64,000 bases of DNA. Origin: Pseudomonas sp. PIC25 (lineage in GTDB: Bacteria; Pseudomonadota; Gammaproteobacteria; Pseudomonadales; Pseudomonadaceae). Position 1 is the stretch's first letter. Each line of letters opens with the position of its first letter. This document shows, piece after piece, positions 18,887 to 27,934 of this stretch. The stretch is taken from NCBI RefSeq assembly GCF_002286785.1, contig NZ_MUJY01000183.1, positions 28,014-92,013 of the forward strand, in the 5' to 3' direction. The notes below the pieces were generated by a model. It had not been told where the DNA came from and made no database searches. It saw only the letters and a program-made list of their open reading frames with translations. The position numbers and the translations under genes were made by a program.

Positions 18887-19333
18887 TCAGTACGCCCGGA
18901 ACTCCTGATGGCAGGCCTCACAAGCGTCCTCGACGCGCTGTACCGGCGCCGCCAGTGACTCGGGCTGGAGCGGCTTGCGGGTGGTTGCCTCGACTAGCGC
19001 CGCCGTCGAGGCTTCGAGATCGCGGGCCAGTTGCTGGAAGCGCTCCTGGCGCTGCCAGACCTCGTCCCGCGCCGAGGTATCGTCCTCTTCCTTGACCTGC
19101 GGGAAATGCTGCCACGGCTGGCGCGACAGATCGTCCAACTTCACCGCCCCCTCGTTGAAGCGCGTCTCGTCGAAGGGAATGCGGCCGCGCAGCATGCCCC
19201 CAAGGTCTTCGCTGGTCTTGAGCATCGCCTTGAACAGCGCCTGGCGCTTGCCGAGGGGCGAGTTGGGATCGACGCCACCGCAGGCGGCCAGGCCCGCGCA
19301 GAGCACCACTATCGACAGGGACTTCAACTTCAT
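18887..19333 (-). CDS. Cytochrome c'-like (class II) haem lipoprotein
   Basis: 148 residues. Signal peptide with lipobox (VLCAGLAACGG), then a helical domain ending in CEACHQEFRAY, a single CxxCH haem site near the C terminus as in four-helix-bundle class II cytochromes c. The spacing with RMLK...RGRIPFDE and WQHFPQ fits that family. Class II cytochromes c' bind NO, CO or act in electron transfer, so a nitrogen-oxide link is possible; the McpN-like nitrate receptor lies next to it. The ATG at 19333 was chosen over a TTG at 19342. Anchoring as a lipoprotein is inferred from the signal. Confidence 0.82.
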   Translation of the reverse strand: MKLKSLSIVVLCAGLAACGGVDPNSPLGKRQALFKAMLKTSEDLGGMLRGRIPFDETRFNEGAVKLDDLSRQPWQHFPQVKEEDDTSARDEVWQRQERFQQLARDLEASTAALVEATTRKPLQPESLAAPVQRVEDACEACHQEFRAY

Positions 19334-19406
19334 GACGACCAATCGCTTGCATGGAGGAGCCGGGGATTATCCCCGTGCGTCCTGCCAGAGGCCAGCCCCG
19401 CTGCGT

Positions 19407-21005
19407 TCAGGTCCGGAAACGCTCGAGGAAGCCATGCAGTTGCTGCAAGCCGCCATCGATGACCGACACCGAGGTGCTCACCGTCTGCGCGTCGCCGCGG
19501 GTCCGGTTGGCCAGATCGGCAATCCGCCCGATGCGCTGGTCGATGTCCACCGCCACCTGGCTCTGCTCCTCGGTGGCGCTGGCAATCTGCAGATTGAGGG
19601 CGTTGATGGCATCCACCGCTTCGACGATGCCGTCCAGCGCCTGGGTCGCCTGCTGGATGTGCCCGAGGTTATCGCGGGCCTGGGCAGCACTGTCGCGCAT
19701 GCTCGAACCGGCGCCATGGACACCCTCCTGCAAGCGCTGGACGATGGCGCGGATTTCTTCGGTTGAAGCCTGGGTCCGGCTGGCCAGGGTGCGGACCTCA
19801 TCGGCAACCACGGCGAACCCGCGCCCGGCCTCGCCAGCCCGAGCCGCCTCGATGGCCGCATTGAGCGCCAGTAGGTTGGTCTGCTCGGCGATGCTGGTGA
19901 TCACCGCCAGCACCTTGCCCACCTGCTCGCTGTCCTTCTCCAGCGCGCTGGCCTGTTCGGCGCTGCCATCCAGTTGCGCACTCAGCGCGGCGAGCTGGCC
20001 GGCACTGACCTGTACCGCCCTGCGCCCGTCCTGCACCAGGCGCTCGGCCCGCTGGCTGTTCTCCGCGGCCTGGGCCGCGTTGCGCGCCACGTCCACCACG
20101 GTCGCACTCATTTCATTCATGGCCGTGGCGACCTGCTCCAGCTCCTCCTGCTGGCGACTGACCCCGCCACCGGCCGCTTCCACGGCCAAGAGCACGTCGT
20201 CCAGGTGGCGCTGGGTGTTGCCGCAGGTATCCTTGATCCGCCCGAGCAGTTCGCGCACCTGTTCCAGCATGCGGTTGTAGCCATTGGAGATATGGGCGAT
20301 CTCATTGTCCCGGTAGCGGCTGTCCAGGCGATTGAGGAAATCCCCGGAACCGACCCGCACCAGCGCGTGCTCGATCGCGCGCAACTGGCTCATCAGCGGG
20401 CTCAGGCCGAACTGGCGGCCAAACACCACCAGGGTCAGGATGCCCAGCACACAGACGAAGGCGATCCACATCTGGGTGCGCTGGGTCCGCTCGGCCAGCT
20501 CGGTCATCATGCCAACGGCGCCATTCATGTCCTTGAGCAACGCCACCGACGCCGCCTGGACCTCATCCAGCGACGCCTCGCCGGTCCGGTCGGCCAGTTG
20601 CTCAAGCAGTGGGCGCAAGGTCTGCCAGCGCTCTCCGACACGCGCCAGTTGCGCCTGCACCGTCACATCGGGAAACGCGCTGATGTTGCGTGCCGGGTTG
20701 CCGTTCGTCAGGTCCCGGTGCGCCTGTTCGAATTGTTCGAGGGTACCCTGGAATACCACCCGCTCGCCGACGCCCTGGCTCAGCAACAGCGCTTCCTTGG
20801 TCATCTTCTGGCTGAGCATGCGCTGCGCGCCTGCCACATTGAGGGTGTCCGGCGACACCGACATGCTCAGGTACAAGGCCACTGAGGCGCTGGCGGCCAG
20901 CACGAACATCAAGACATAGGAAAACAGGAACTGGTGGTTCAGCGTTCTCAGGCCGATACCGGCGAGCAACCGATCCAACACGTGGGTAACACTGTGCGAC
21001 GACAT
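19407..21005 (-). CDS. Methyl-accepting chemotaxis protein with PilJ/NarX-type sensor (McpN-like)
   Basis: 532 residues. Membrane helix 1 at about 26-48, a short periplasmic helical sensor, membrane helix 2 at about 179-196, HAMP, then the signalling domain with [20 protein letters not shown]. The sensor begins NVAGAQRMLSQKMTKEALLL (about 56-75), the P-box-like motif shared by PilJ-domain receptors and NarX/NarQ, whose Arg (here R62) contacts nitrate. P. aeruginosa McpN (PA2788) has this architecture and mediates nitrate chemotaxis, so nitrate or nitrite is the best-guess ligand. A strong ribosome binding site (GGGAGGA) precedes the ATG. The neighbouring class II cytochrome is consistent with, but does not prove, a nitrogen-oxide theme. 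Confidence 0.87.
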   Translation of the reverse strand: MSSHSVTHVLDRLLAGIGLRTLNHQFLFSYVLMFVLAASASVALYLSMSVSPDTLNVAGAQRMLSQKMTKEALLLSQGVGERVVFQGTLEQFEQAHRDLTNGNPARNISAFPDVTVQAQLARVGERWQTLRPLLEQLADRTGEASLDEVQAASVALLKDMNGAVGMMTELAERTQRTQMWIAFVCVLGILTLVVFGRQFGLSPLMSQLRAIEHALVRVGSGDFLNRLDSRYRDNEIAHISNGYNRMLEQVRELLGRIKDTCGNTQRHLDDVLLAVEAAGGGVSRQQEELEQVATAMNEMSATVVDVARNAAQAAENSQRAERLVQDGRRAVQVSAGQLAALSAQLDGSAEQASALEKDSEQVGKVLAVITSIAEQTNLLALNAAIEAARAGEAGRGFAVVADEVRTLASRTQASTEEIRAIVQRLQEGVHGAGSSMRDSAAQARDNLGHIQQATQALDGIVEAVDAINALNLQIASATEEQSQVAVDIDQRIGRIADLANRTRGDAQTVSTSVSVIDGGLQQLHGFLERFRT

Positions 21006-21171
21006 CTCGGCGTCCTCCCTGGAGCGATACGAAAGAGGCGCCGAGCATGAAAGAGCCGAGGAGCGGATATCTTGATCTACCGCAGGTTCGCACCCTGTCC
21101 GACAATCGGGCAGACAAGCGGTACCGGCTCGATCGGATCAACCCGAGCCCGGCCGGTCCAGCACCACCGCC

Positions 21172-21624
21172 TCAGTGCGCCTCGCCTTCCGTCCAGCGGC
21201 CACCGCCGCTTTCGCAGTCGACTTTCGCCTGTCCCTTGTCCAGCGCCTGGTAATGGTAGGTGACGATCTTCGCTTCGTCCGGCACGTTCGGCGGCGTCCC
21301 CGCCTCCTGGCCGTAGCGGCCGGAGGACATTTCGTTGGCCAGGGTCTCCTGGGTCAGGGGCGCGACGCACTTGCCGAAGTAACCGGAGGGGCAGGTCTGG
21401 CGCTTTTCCTTGCGCATGCCGGCGACGTCTCCGGTCTTGTTGTTGCAGGACCAGTCCAGCGACCCTTGCGGCATACCCTCATGCTCGAAGCAATATTCGT
21501 TGCCACCGTTGCTCGGCGGGGTCTTGGCCTCGGCCTGGGCGGACACGTGGCAGGATTCGGCCAGCGCCGGCAAACACGCGGAAGCTACGAAGGCCAGGAC
21601 GGTGGCGCGTAGAAGAGCATTCAT
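21172..21624 (-). CDS. Secreted cysteine-containing protein, unknown function
   Basis: 150 residues starting with a clear Sec signal (ATVLAFVASACLPALAES). The mature part is polar and contains six cysteines (SCHVSA, YCFEHEG, WSCNNK, TCPSGYFGKC, DCESGG), suggesting up to three disulfides in the periplasm or outside. The C-terminal YHYQALDKGQAKVDCESGGGRW resembles small secreted proteins of unknown function. It is upstream of the McpN-like gene on the same strand, separated by 166 bases. I do not recognise the family with confidence. Confidence 0.65.
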   Translation of the reverse strand: MNALLRATVLAFVASACLPALAESCHVSAQAEAKTPPSNGGNEYCFEHEGMPQGSLDWSCNNKTGDVAGMRKEKRQTCPSGYFGKCVAPLTQETLANEMSSGRYGQEAGTPPNVPDEAKIVTYHYQALDKGQAKVDCESGGGRWTEGEAH

Positions 21625-21896
21625 GGCGAACCTCCAGCGAAAGCGGAATGGGAACCCTCGCGGTCCCTTGAATTGTGACGGCCTACCGACGGCAGAGTTC
21701 GTCCCCTCGGCGGTGATGAAGTCGACAACCTGGGCAAAGCGCCAGCAGTCCGACGATAGCCTCAGGTTAGAATCCGTCGCTCTCCGGCGGCCCCGCCGGA
21801 CCAATGGAAACCTGACCGAACAGCCGCCGCCGGCCGGGGTCACTCCCCTATATCGCGCCCCAGGCGTCCATCGACCTCAGCCAAGGGATTGATCGC

Positions 21897-23144
21897 ATGC
21901 TCGAAATCGCCGCCGTCTTCATCAGCCTCACCGCCGCGCTGGCCTACCTGAACCACCGCTTCGTCGGTTTCCCGCCGACCATCGGCGTCATGGCCATCGC
22001 CCTGGGCTTCTCGCTCCTGCTCCAGGGGTTGAGCGCGCTAGGCCACTCGGCGCTGGAGGACAGCATCGAGACGATGATGAACCGCATCGACTTCAACGAC
22101 CTGCTGATGAACGGCATGCTTTCCTTGCTGCTGTTCGCTGGCGCCCTGCACATCAACCTTTCCGACCTGCGCGAGCGGCGCTGGGCTATTGGCTCGCTGG
22201 CAACCCTGGGCGTGCTGGTGTCCACCGCCCTGATCGGCGCCTGCGCCTACGGCGTCTTCCAGCTCTTCGGCTTCCAGGTCTCCTGGATCTACTGTCTGCT
22301 GTTCGGTGCGCTGATCTCGCCCACCGACCCCATCGCCGTACTCGGCATCATGCGTTCGGCGGGCGCACCCAAGCCGCTGGAGATCACCATCGTCGGCGAA
22401 TCGCTGTTCAACGACGGTGTCGCCGTGGTGGTGTTCACCGTGCTGCTGGGCATCCTCGCCGCCGGCGAGATTCCCAGCGCCGGGGAGATCGGCTGGCTAT
22501 TCATCGAAGAAGCCATCGGCGGCATGCTGTTCGGCGCCCTGCTCGGCTGGATCGTCTATCGCATGCTGAAAAGCATCGACCAGTACCAGGTGGAAGTCCT
22601 GCTGACCCTCGCCCTGGTCATTGGCGGCTATACCCTGGCGACCTACCTGCACCTGTCGGGCCCCATCGCCATGGTGGTGGCCGGCCTGATCATCGGCAAT
22701 CAGGGCCGGCTCCACGCCATGTCCGACAAGACGCGGGAAAACGTCGACAATTTCTGGGAGCTGATCGACGAAATCCTCAACGCGGTGCTGTTCGTGCTGA
22801 TCGGCATGGAGCTGCTGCTGTTGCCCTTCACCTGGCTCTACCTGGCGATCGGCGCAACCCTGATGCTATCGATCCTGATCATCCGTCTGCTGACCATCGG
22901 CTTGCCCTTTTCGCTGATCCGCCTGCGCGGCGACGTACCGCGCGGAACCATCCGCCTGCTCACCTGGGGAGGATTGCGCGGCGGCATCTCGGTGGCCCTC
23001 GCCCTGGCCCTGCCGGCCGGCGAGGAGCGCAACCTGCTGCTGAACATCACCTACATCATCGTGCTCTTCTCGATCCTGGTGCAGGGCCTGAGCATCGGCC
23101 GGCTGGTGCGCAACCTCTGCGGCAGCGAACCGCGCACACACTGA
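21897..23144 (+). CDS. Na+/H+ antiporter, CPA1 (NhaP-type)
   Basis: 415 residues with about 12 membrane segments and a short tail. Conserved CPA1 features: GALISPTDPIAVLGIM (about 141-156), GESLFNDGVAVVVF (about 166-179) with the central Asn-Asp ion-binding pair, and LTWGGLRGGISVALALALP (about 355-373). The protein exchanges cytoplasmic Na+ or K+ for protons across the inner membrane. The C-terminal regulatory tail of larger NhaP proteins is missing. It stands upstream of sahH, separated by a promoter and riboswitch, so it is a separate transcription unit. Confidence 0.9.
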   Translation: MLEIAAVFISLTAALAYLNHRFVGFPPTIGVMAIALGFSLLLQGLSALGHSALEDSIETMMNRIDFNDLLMNGMLSLLLFAGALHINLSDLRERRWAIGSLATLGVLVSTALIGACAYGVFQLFGFQVSWIYCLLFGALISPTDPIAVLGIMRSAGAPKPLEITIVGESLFNDGVAVVVFTVLLGILAAGEIPSAGEIGWLFIEEAIGGMLFGALLGWIVYRMLKSIDQYQVEVLLTLALVIGGYTLATYLHLSGPIAMVVAGLIIGNQGRLHAMSDKTRENVDNFWELIDEILNAVLFVLIGMELLLLPFTWLYLAIGATLMLSILIIRLLTIGLPFSLIRLRGDVPRGTIRLLTWGGLRGGISVALALALPAGEERNLLLNITYIIVLFSILVQGLSIGRLVRNLCGSEPRTH

Positions 23145-23165
23145 CGCGCAGCTCGTCCGCAACGC

Positions 23166-23194
23166 TTGGGGATAGCCACGCGCCCGGCTATAAT
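23166..23194 (+). promoter_or_regulatory. Candidate sigma-70 promoter of sahH
   Basis: TTGGGG, 17-base spacer, perfect TATAAT (23189-23194), about 48 bases before the riboswitch. The -10 box sits inside a GC-rich inverted repeat (GCCCGGC-TATAATC-GCCGGGC, 23182-23202), which may affect promoter melting or bind a regulator. Confidence 0.7.
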
Positions 23195-23241
23195 CGCCGG
23201 GCTTCACACGGCCGACTCCGCTCGGCCGTCCCGCCACCCAT

Positions 23242-23340
23242 CCGAGGGGCGCTGCAGCAGAGACCCGGAGCCACCGCATCGCGCGTGCCTTCGTCCTGTC
23301 AGGCTCGGTTGGGGCGTTGCCAAACGCATCAACGGCGCCC
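23242..23340 (+). ncRNA. SAH riboswitch upstream of sahH
   Basis: The conserved CCGAGG(G)GCGCTGCA start (23242-23256), GTCAGGCTCGG (23298-23308) and AACGGCGCCC (23331-23340) match the S-adenosylhomocysteine riboswitch consensus. Pairings: GGGCGC (23247-23252) with GCGCCC (23335-23340) for the closing helix, and CCGAG (23242-23246) with CTCGG (23304-23308) for the pseudoknot. The element is known upstream of sahH in Pseudomonas, where SAH binding turns expression on. It ends about 30 bases before the ATG, so control may act through access to the ribosome binding site GGAG; ATTCG and CGAAT between them can form a small hairpin. Confidence 0.92.
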
Positions 23341-23369
23341 ATTCGCACATCACGAATGGAGACTCTTTC

Positions 23370-24779
23370 ATGAGCGCTGTACTGACGCCTGCCGGTTTCA
23401 CCGACTACAAGGTCGCCGACATTTCCCTGGCTCCCTGGGGCCGCCGCGAAATCATCATCGCCGAATCGGAAATGCCTGCCCTGATGGGCCTGCGCCGCAA
23501 ATACGCCGCCGAACAACCGCTCAAGGGCGCGAAAATCCTCGGCTGCATCCACATGACCATCCAGACCGCCGTGCTGATCGAAACCCTGGTCGCCCTGGGC
23601 GCCGAGGTGCGCTGGTCGTCCTGCAACATCTTCTCGACCCAGGACCAGGCCGCCGCCGCCATCGCCGCCGCCGGCATTCCGGTGTTCGCCTGGAAAGGCG
23701 AGACCGAGCAGGAATACGAGTGGTGCATCGAGCAGACCATCCTCAAGGACGACCAGCCCTGGGACGCCAACATGGTGCTTGACGACGGCGGCGACCTGAC
23801 CGCGATCCTGCACCAGAAGTACCCGCAGATGCTCGACCGCATCCACGGCATCACCGAGGAAACCACCACCGGCGTGCACCGTCTGCTCGACATGCTCAAG
23901 GCCGGCACCCTGAAAGTCCCGGCGATCAACGTCAACGACTCGGTGACCAAGAGCAAGAACGACAACAAGTATGGCTGCCGCCACAGCCTCAACGACGCCA
24001 TCAAGCGCGCCACCGACCACCTGCTGTCCGGCAAGCAGGCGCTGGTCATCGGCTACGGCGACGTGGGCAAGGGCTCGGCACAGTCGCTGCGCCAGGAAGG
24101 CATGATCGTCAAAGTCTCCGAAGTCGACCCGATCTGCGCCATGCAGGCTTGCATGGACGGCTTCGAAGTCGTCTCGCCGTACAAGAACGGCCTCAACGAC
24201 GGCACCGAAGCCAGCATCGACCGCGACCTGCTGGGCAAGATCGATCTGATCGTCACCACCACCGGCAACGTCAACGTCTGCGACGCCAATATGCTCAAGG
24301 CGCTGAAGAAGCGCGCCGTGGTCTGCAACATCGGTCATTTCGACAACGAGATCGACACCGCCTTCATGCGCAAGGCCTGGGCCTGGGAAGAAGTGAAGCC
24401 GCAGGTGCACAAGGTCCATCGCACCGGCGCGGACGGCTTCGATCCGCACAACGACGACTACCTGATCCTGCTCGCCGAAGGCCGCCTGGTGAACCTGGGC
24501 AACGCCACCGGCCACCCGAGCCGGATCATGGACGGTTCCTTTGCCAACCAGGTACTGGCGCAAATCCACCTGTACGGCGCGAAGTTCGCCGACCTGCCGG
24601 CCAGCGGCAAGCCGGCGCAGATCCGTGTGGAAGTGCTGCCGAAAAAGCTCGACGAAGAAGTCGCCCTGGAAATGGTGAAAGGCTTCGGCGGCGTGGTCAC
24701 TCGCCTGACCGCCCAGCAGGCCGAGTACATAGGCGTGACCCAGGAAGGCCCGTTCAAGCCGGATAGCTACCGTTACTAA
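23370..24779 (+). CDS. sahH: S-adenosylhomocysteine hydrolase
   Basis: 469 residues, the usual length. It hydrolyses SAH to homocysteine and adenosine with tightly bound NAD, relieving product inhibition of methyltransferases. Seen: MRRKYA-type [39 protein letters not shown], the ETTTGVHRL block and the NAD-binding [26 protein letters not shown] and the C-terminal PDSYRY complete the family pattern. The start at 23370 was chosen because GGAG precedes it by 8 bases and the riboswitch ends just before; an upstream frame from 23166 would run through the riboswitch. Regulated by the riboswitch at 23242-23340. Confidence 0.98.
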   Translation: MSAVLTPAGFTDYKVADISLAPWGRREIIIAESEMPALMGLRRKYAAEQPLKGAKILGCIHMTIQTAVLIETLVALGAEVRWSSCNIFSTQDQAAAAIAAAGIPVFAWKGETEQEYEWCIEQTILKDDQPWDANMVLDDGGDLTAILHQKYPQMLDRIHGITEETTTGVHRLLDMLKAGTLKVPAINVNDSVTKSKNDNKYGCRHSLNDAIKRATDHLLSGKQALVIGYGDVGKGSAQSLRQEGMIVKVSEVDPICAMQACMDGFEVVSPYKNGLNDGTEASIDRDLLGKIDLIVTTTGNVNVCDANMLKALKKRAVVCNIGHFDNEIDTAFMRKAWAWEEVKPQVHKVHRTGADGFDPHNDDYLILLAEGRLVNLGNATGHPSRIMDGSFANQVLAQIHLYGAKFADLPASGKPAQIRVEVLPKKLDEEVALEMVKGFGGVVTRLTAQQAEYIGVTQEGPFKPDSYRY

Positions 24780-24787
24780 CCACAGCC

Positions 24788-24856
24788 CCAAGCTACGGGC
24801 CGCAAGCTGCAAGAGGGAGCGAATCCACTTGCCGCTTGAGACTTGAAGCTTGCCGC
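24788..24856. repeat. REP-like inverted element with AAGCTTG/CTTGCCGCTT motifs
   Basis: In the sahH-metF gap, AAGCTACGGGCCGCAAGCTGCAAG is followed by an imperfect complement (CTTGCCGCTTGAGACTTGAAGCTT). Related strings occur at 35290-35332 and 36056-36119. These look like a dispersed intergenic palindrome family common in Pseudomonas. Confidence 0.5.
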
Positions 24857-24875
24857 TGAGAAGGGAACCTTCTCC

Positions 24876-25721
24876 ATGTCGCAAGAACGCCGTTACAGCT
24901 TCGAGTTCTTCCCTGCCAAGACCGAAGCCGGACACGAAAAACTGCTGGCCACCGCGCGCCTGCTGGCTGGCTATAACCCCGATTTCTTTTCCTGCACCTA
25001 TGGGGCTGGCGGCTCGACCCGCGACCGTACCCTGAACACCGTGCTGCAGCTGGACAGCGAAGTGAAGGTGCCTACCGCGCCGCACCTGTCCTGCGTCGGC
25101 GACTCCAAGGCCGAGCTGCGCGAGCTGCTGGCGCGCTACAAGGATGCCGGGATCAAGCGCATCGTCGCCTTGCGCGGCGACCTGCCGTCCGGCATGGGCA
25201 TGGCCAGCGGCGAGCTGCGCTATGCCAACGAACTGGTCGAGTTCATCCGCGCCGAAACCGGCGAACACTTCCACATTGAAGTGGCCGCCTACCCGGAAGT
25301 CCATCCGCAGGCGCGCAATTTCGAATCCGACCTGGCCAACTTCGTGCGCAAAGCCAAGGCCGGCGCCAGCAGCGCCATCACCCAGTACTTCTTCAACGCC
25401 GACAGCTATTTCTACTTCGTCGAGCGCGTGGGCAAGATGGGCGTGGACATCCCGGTGGTGCCCGGCATCATGCCGATCACCAACTACAGCAAGCTGGCGC
25501 GTTTCTCCGATGCCTGCGGTGCGGAAATCCCGCGCTGGGTACGCAAGCAATTGGAAGCCTACGGCGATGACATCGACAGCATCCAGGCGTTCGGCGAGCA
25601 GGTGATCACCGAGATGTGCGAACGGTTGCTGCAAGGTGGCGCGCCGGGTCTGCACTTCTACACTTTGAACCAGGCCGAACCCAGCCTCGCCATCTGGAAC
25701 AACCTCAAACTGCCCCGCTGA
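24876..25721 (+). CDS. metF: 5,10-methylenetetrahydrofolate reductase
   Basis: 281 residues, typical. It reduces methylene-THF to methyl-THF for homocysteine methylation, using FAD. Seen: RRYSFEFFPAKTEAG at the N terminus, CTYGAGGSTRDRT, ALRGDLPSGMGM with the conserved flavin/folate contacts, ITQYFFNADSYFYFVE near residue 170, and PGIMPITNY. The start at 24876 was chosen because it gives the usual N terminus; the ATG at 24843 is within the repeat. It follows sahH in the same order as in P. aeruginosa apart from the missing gene between them (PA0431 in PAO1). Confidence 0.97.
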   Translation: MSQERRYSFEFFPAKTEAGHEKLLATARLLAGYNPDFFSCTYGAGGSTRDRTLNTVLQLDSEVKVPTAPHLSCVGDSKAELRELLARYKDAGIKRIVALRGDLPSGMGMASGELRYANELVEFIRAETGEHFHIEVAAYPEVHPQARNFESDLANFVRKAKAGASSAITQYFFNADSYFYFVERVGKMGVDIPVVPGIMPITNYSKLARFSDACGAEIPRWVRKQLEAYGDDIDSIQAFGEQVITEMCERLLQGGAPGLHFYTLNQAEPSLAIWNNLKLPR

Positions 25722-25768
25722 CGGACGCAGCGGCCGCGAGCGCGGCCGCTGCCACTCAAGGACGAGCC

Positions 25769-27931
25769 ATGAAACAGCACCGCCTTTCCCTCATCGCCCT
25801 GCTTTTCGGCGGATTCGCCGCTCCCTTCGCCCAGGCCAGCAGCGATGACGGCTGTTACCCGGAATGGTCGCTCATCCACCACCAACTGGATGCCTGCAGC
25901 AACCTGCCCTTCCTCAGCCCGGGCAACGACAGCCAGGTGAACCTGCGCTTGCTGCTGACCGATGCCGGCCAGGCCTCGCTGCCGGAATACCCGGTTTCGG
26001 AGTACGACCGCACGCTCGGCTACGGCCCGGTGCCCTTCAACCTGGCCATGCTCCACGAGCCCAGCACGCCCGTCGAAGCGGCAGCCTCCACGTCCACCGC
26101 CCCCGAGCCGGCAGACGATCTGCTGCAACGCATCGGCGGCGACGTCGCCAGCCTGAGCCTGGGCGACGAGGACAGTTATGCCGAGGGTGAAGGTGGACGT
26201 GGACGCAGTAACAACCGCGACACCGCCCGGCTATTCCTGACCCGGCTGCTCGAAGCCGACCTGCCCGACGCCGAGCGCCAGGAGCTGGCCCGCGTCCGTC
26301 TGCGCATGCTCCAGTTGCATCTGGAAGAGGGCTCGGAGGACGCACTCACCCCGACGGGTATCGAGACGCCGCTCGGCCAGCAGTTCGCCCGCTACCTTAC
26401 CGGCGCCACGGCTTTCTATACCGGTGACTTCGACACGGCCCGGCAGGACTTCGAGGCGCTTGTCGACAGCGAGGACGACTGGCTGCGCGAAACCGCCCGC
26501 TACATGACCGGGCGCACCCAATTGAACGCCGCCCAGCGCAACGCCTTCGACGAGTGGGGCTACCCGCAGATGGAGAACGTCGACCACGATGCTCTGCAGA
26601 CCGCGCGAACCGCCTTCGAGGCGTATCTCGCCGCCTACCCGGAGGGCCGCTACGCCCTTTCCGCGAACGGCCTGCGCCGCCGGCTCTACTGGCTGATGCA
26701 GGACCCACGCAAGCTGGCCGACGAATACGCCCGGCTGTTCGCCGAAGCGAATGCGCAACAGAACCCGGATCAGCAGGTGGCCCTGCTGCAGGAAGTGGAT
26801 AACAAACTGCTCACCGTCACCACTCCCGATGCGGTCGACAGCCCCCTGCTGCTGGCCACGCTCGACCTGATGAAATTGCGTACCGACGCGCCTGGTGCCC
26901 TCGGCCTGGAGGCCCTCCAGGCCCAGCGCGGGTCGTTCCAACAACATCCGGCGCTGCATGCCTATCTGCTGAGCGCCTACCACTTCTTCGTCGAAGGCTC
27001 CCCGGAGAAAACCCTGGAAAGCCTGCCCAGCACACTCCCGACGACGCCGCTGGACTACCTGACCTTCAGTCAGCAGACCCTGCGTGGCCTGGCCCTGGAG
27101 GCCAAAGGCGACCGGCAGCAGGCGGCCAAGCTTTGGCTGGACCTGCTGCCCCTGGCCCAGCGCCCCTTGCAGCGCGCCCAACTGGAACTGGCCCTGGCCA
27201 TGAACTACGAGCGCAGCGGCCAACTGGACGCGGTGTTCGCCGACGGCTCGCCCATCCGTACTCCCCGTGTCCGGGAAATCCTGTTGCGCCATGTCGCCGG
27301 CCCTGACCTGCTGCGCAAGCAGGCCCAGGCGGGCGGAGTTCCGAATGAAGAACGGGAAACGGCGCTGTTCGCCCTGCTCTACAAGGACTTGCTCCGCGGC
27401 CATTACGGCGATTTCTCCACCGACCTGGCACTGCTGCCGAAGACAACGTCGGAGCAGCCCGCCGCCAACGTCGACAGCCTGCGCAACCTGGCACTGTTCC
27501 GCTGGGCTGGCGGCGATACCTCGGGCTATCAGTGTCCGCCCCTCGCAGAGACAGCCCAGGCGCTACAGGCGAACGCACAGGACCCGAAAGGCTTGAACTG
27601 CCTGGGCGAATTCATCCTGCGCAATGGCCTGGACGGCTTTGCGCTGGACCGCCAGCCCGACGAACAGGTCCTCGGCGGCAGTGAGCCGCTGTTCCCCGGC
27701 CCGGTCTATTCGCGGCTGGACGGTTATCTGCAGGTGGTTGCCGATGCCAAGGCTTCCACCGAGGACAAGGCCTATGCGCTGTACCGGGCGATCAACTGCT
27801 ACGCGCCGAGCGGCTACAACGGCTGCGGCCCGCAGGACATTCCACAGAGCCAGCGCAAGCAGTGGTTCCAGACCCTGAAGAACCGCTATGCCCAAACCAC
27901 CTGGGCACAGACGCTGAAGTACTACTGGTAG
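25769..27931 (+). CDS. Large exported protein with TPR-like helical repeats, unknown function
   Basis: 720 residues with a Sec signal peptide (LIALLFGGFAAPFAQASS). The mature part is mainly helical, with spaced segments such as GATAFYTGDFDTARQDFEAL and ARTAFEAYLAAYPEGRYALSA that resemble TPR units. Cysteines cluster in the N-terminal DGCYPEW...DACSNLPF and in the C-terminal NCYAPSGYNGCGPQD. Probably periplasmic, perhaps surface-associated. The start at 25769 is supported by the signal peptide and a GACGAG-type upstream sequence; the frame extends upstream to 25616 within metF, which would not give a signal peptide. Its stop is 3 bases before the DUF3142 gene, so the two are likely co-transcribed. 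I do not recognise a characterised family. Confidence 0.75.
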   Translation: MKQHRLSLIALLFGGFAAPFAQASSDDGCYPEWSLIHHQLDACSNLPFLSPGNDSQVNLRLLLTDAGQASLPEYPVSEYDRTLGYGPVPFNLAMLHEPSTPVEAAASTSTAPEPADDLLQRIGGDVASLSLGDEDSYAEGEGGRGRSNNRDTARLFLTRLLEADLPDAERQELARVRLRMLQLHLEEGSEDALTPTGIETPLGQQFARYLTGATAFYTGDFDTARQDFEALVDSEDDWLRETARYMTGRTQLNAAQRNAFDEWGYPQMENVDHDALQTARTAFEAYLAAYPEGRYALSANGLRRRLYWLMQDPRKLADEYARLFAEANAQQNPDQQVALLQEVDNKLLTVTTPDAVDSPLLLATLDLMKLRTDAPGALGLEALQAQRGSFQQHPALHAYLLSAYHFFVEGSPEKTLESLPSTLPTTPLDYLTFSQQTLRGLALEAKGDRQQAAKLWLDLLPLAQRPLQRAQLELALAMNYERSGQLDAVFADGSPIRTPRVREILLRHVAGPDLLRKQAQAGGVPNEERETALFALLYKDLLRGHYGDFSTDLALLPKTTSEQPAANVDSLRNLALFRWAGGDTSGYQCPPLAETAQALQANAQDPKGLNCLGEFILRNGLDGFALDRQPDEQVLGGSEPLFPGPVYSRLDGYLQVVADAKASTEDKAYALYRAINCYAPSGYNGCGPQDIPQSQRKQWFQTLKNRYAQTTWAQTLKYYW

Positions 27932-27934
27932 CGC

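Noticed and set aside
23166..23369. N-terminal extension of sahH from an upstream in-frame start
   Set aside because: The extension would translate through the promoter, the riboswitch and the sahH ribosome binding site, and SahH proteins do not have it.
22866..25655. A very long open frame antisense to nhaP, sahH and metF
   Set aside because: It is a codon-bias shadow: the sense genes are full-length, recognisable enzymes, and the antisense translation has no conserved motif or ribosome binding site. It also crosses the riboswitch.
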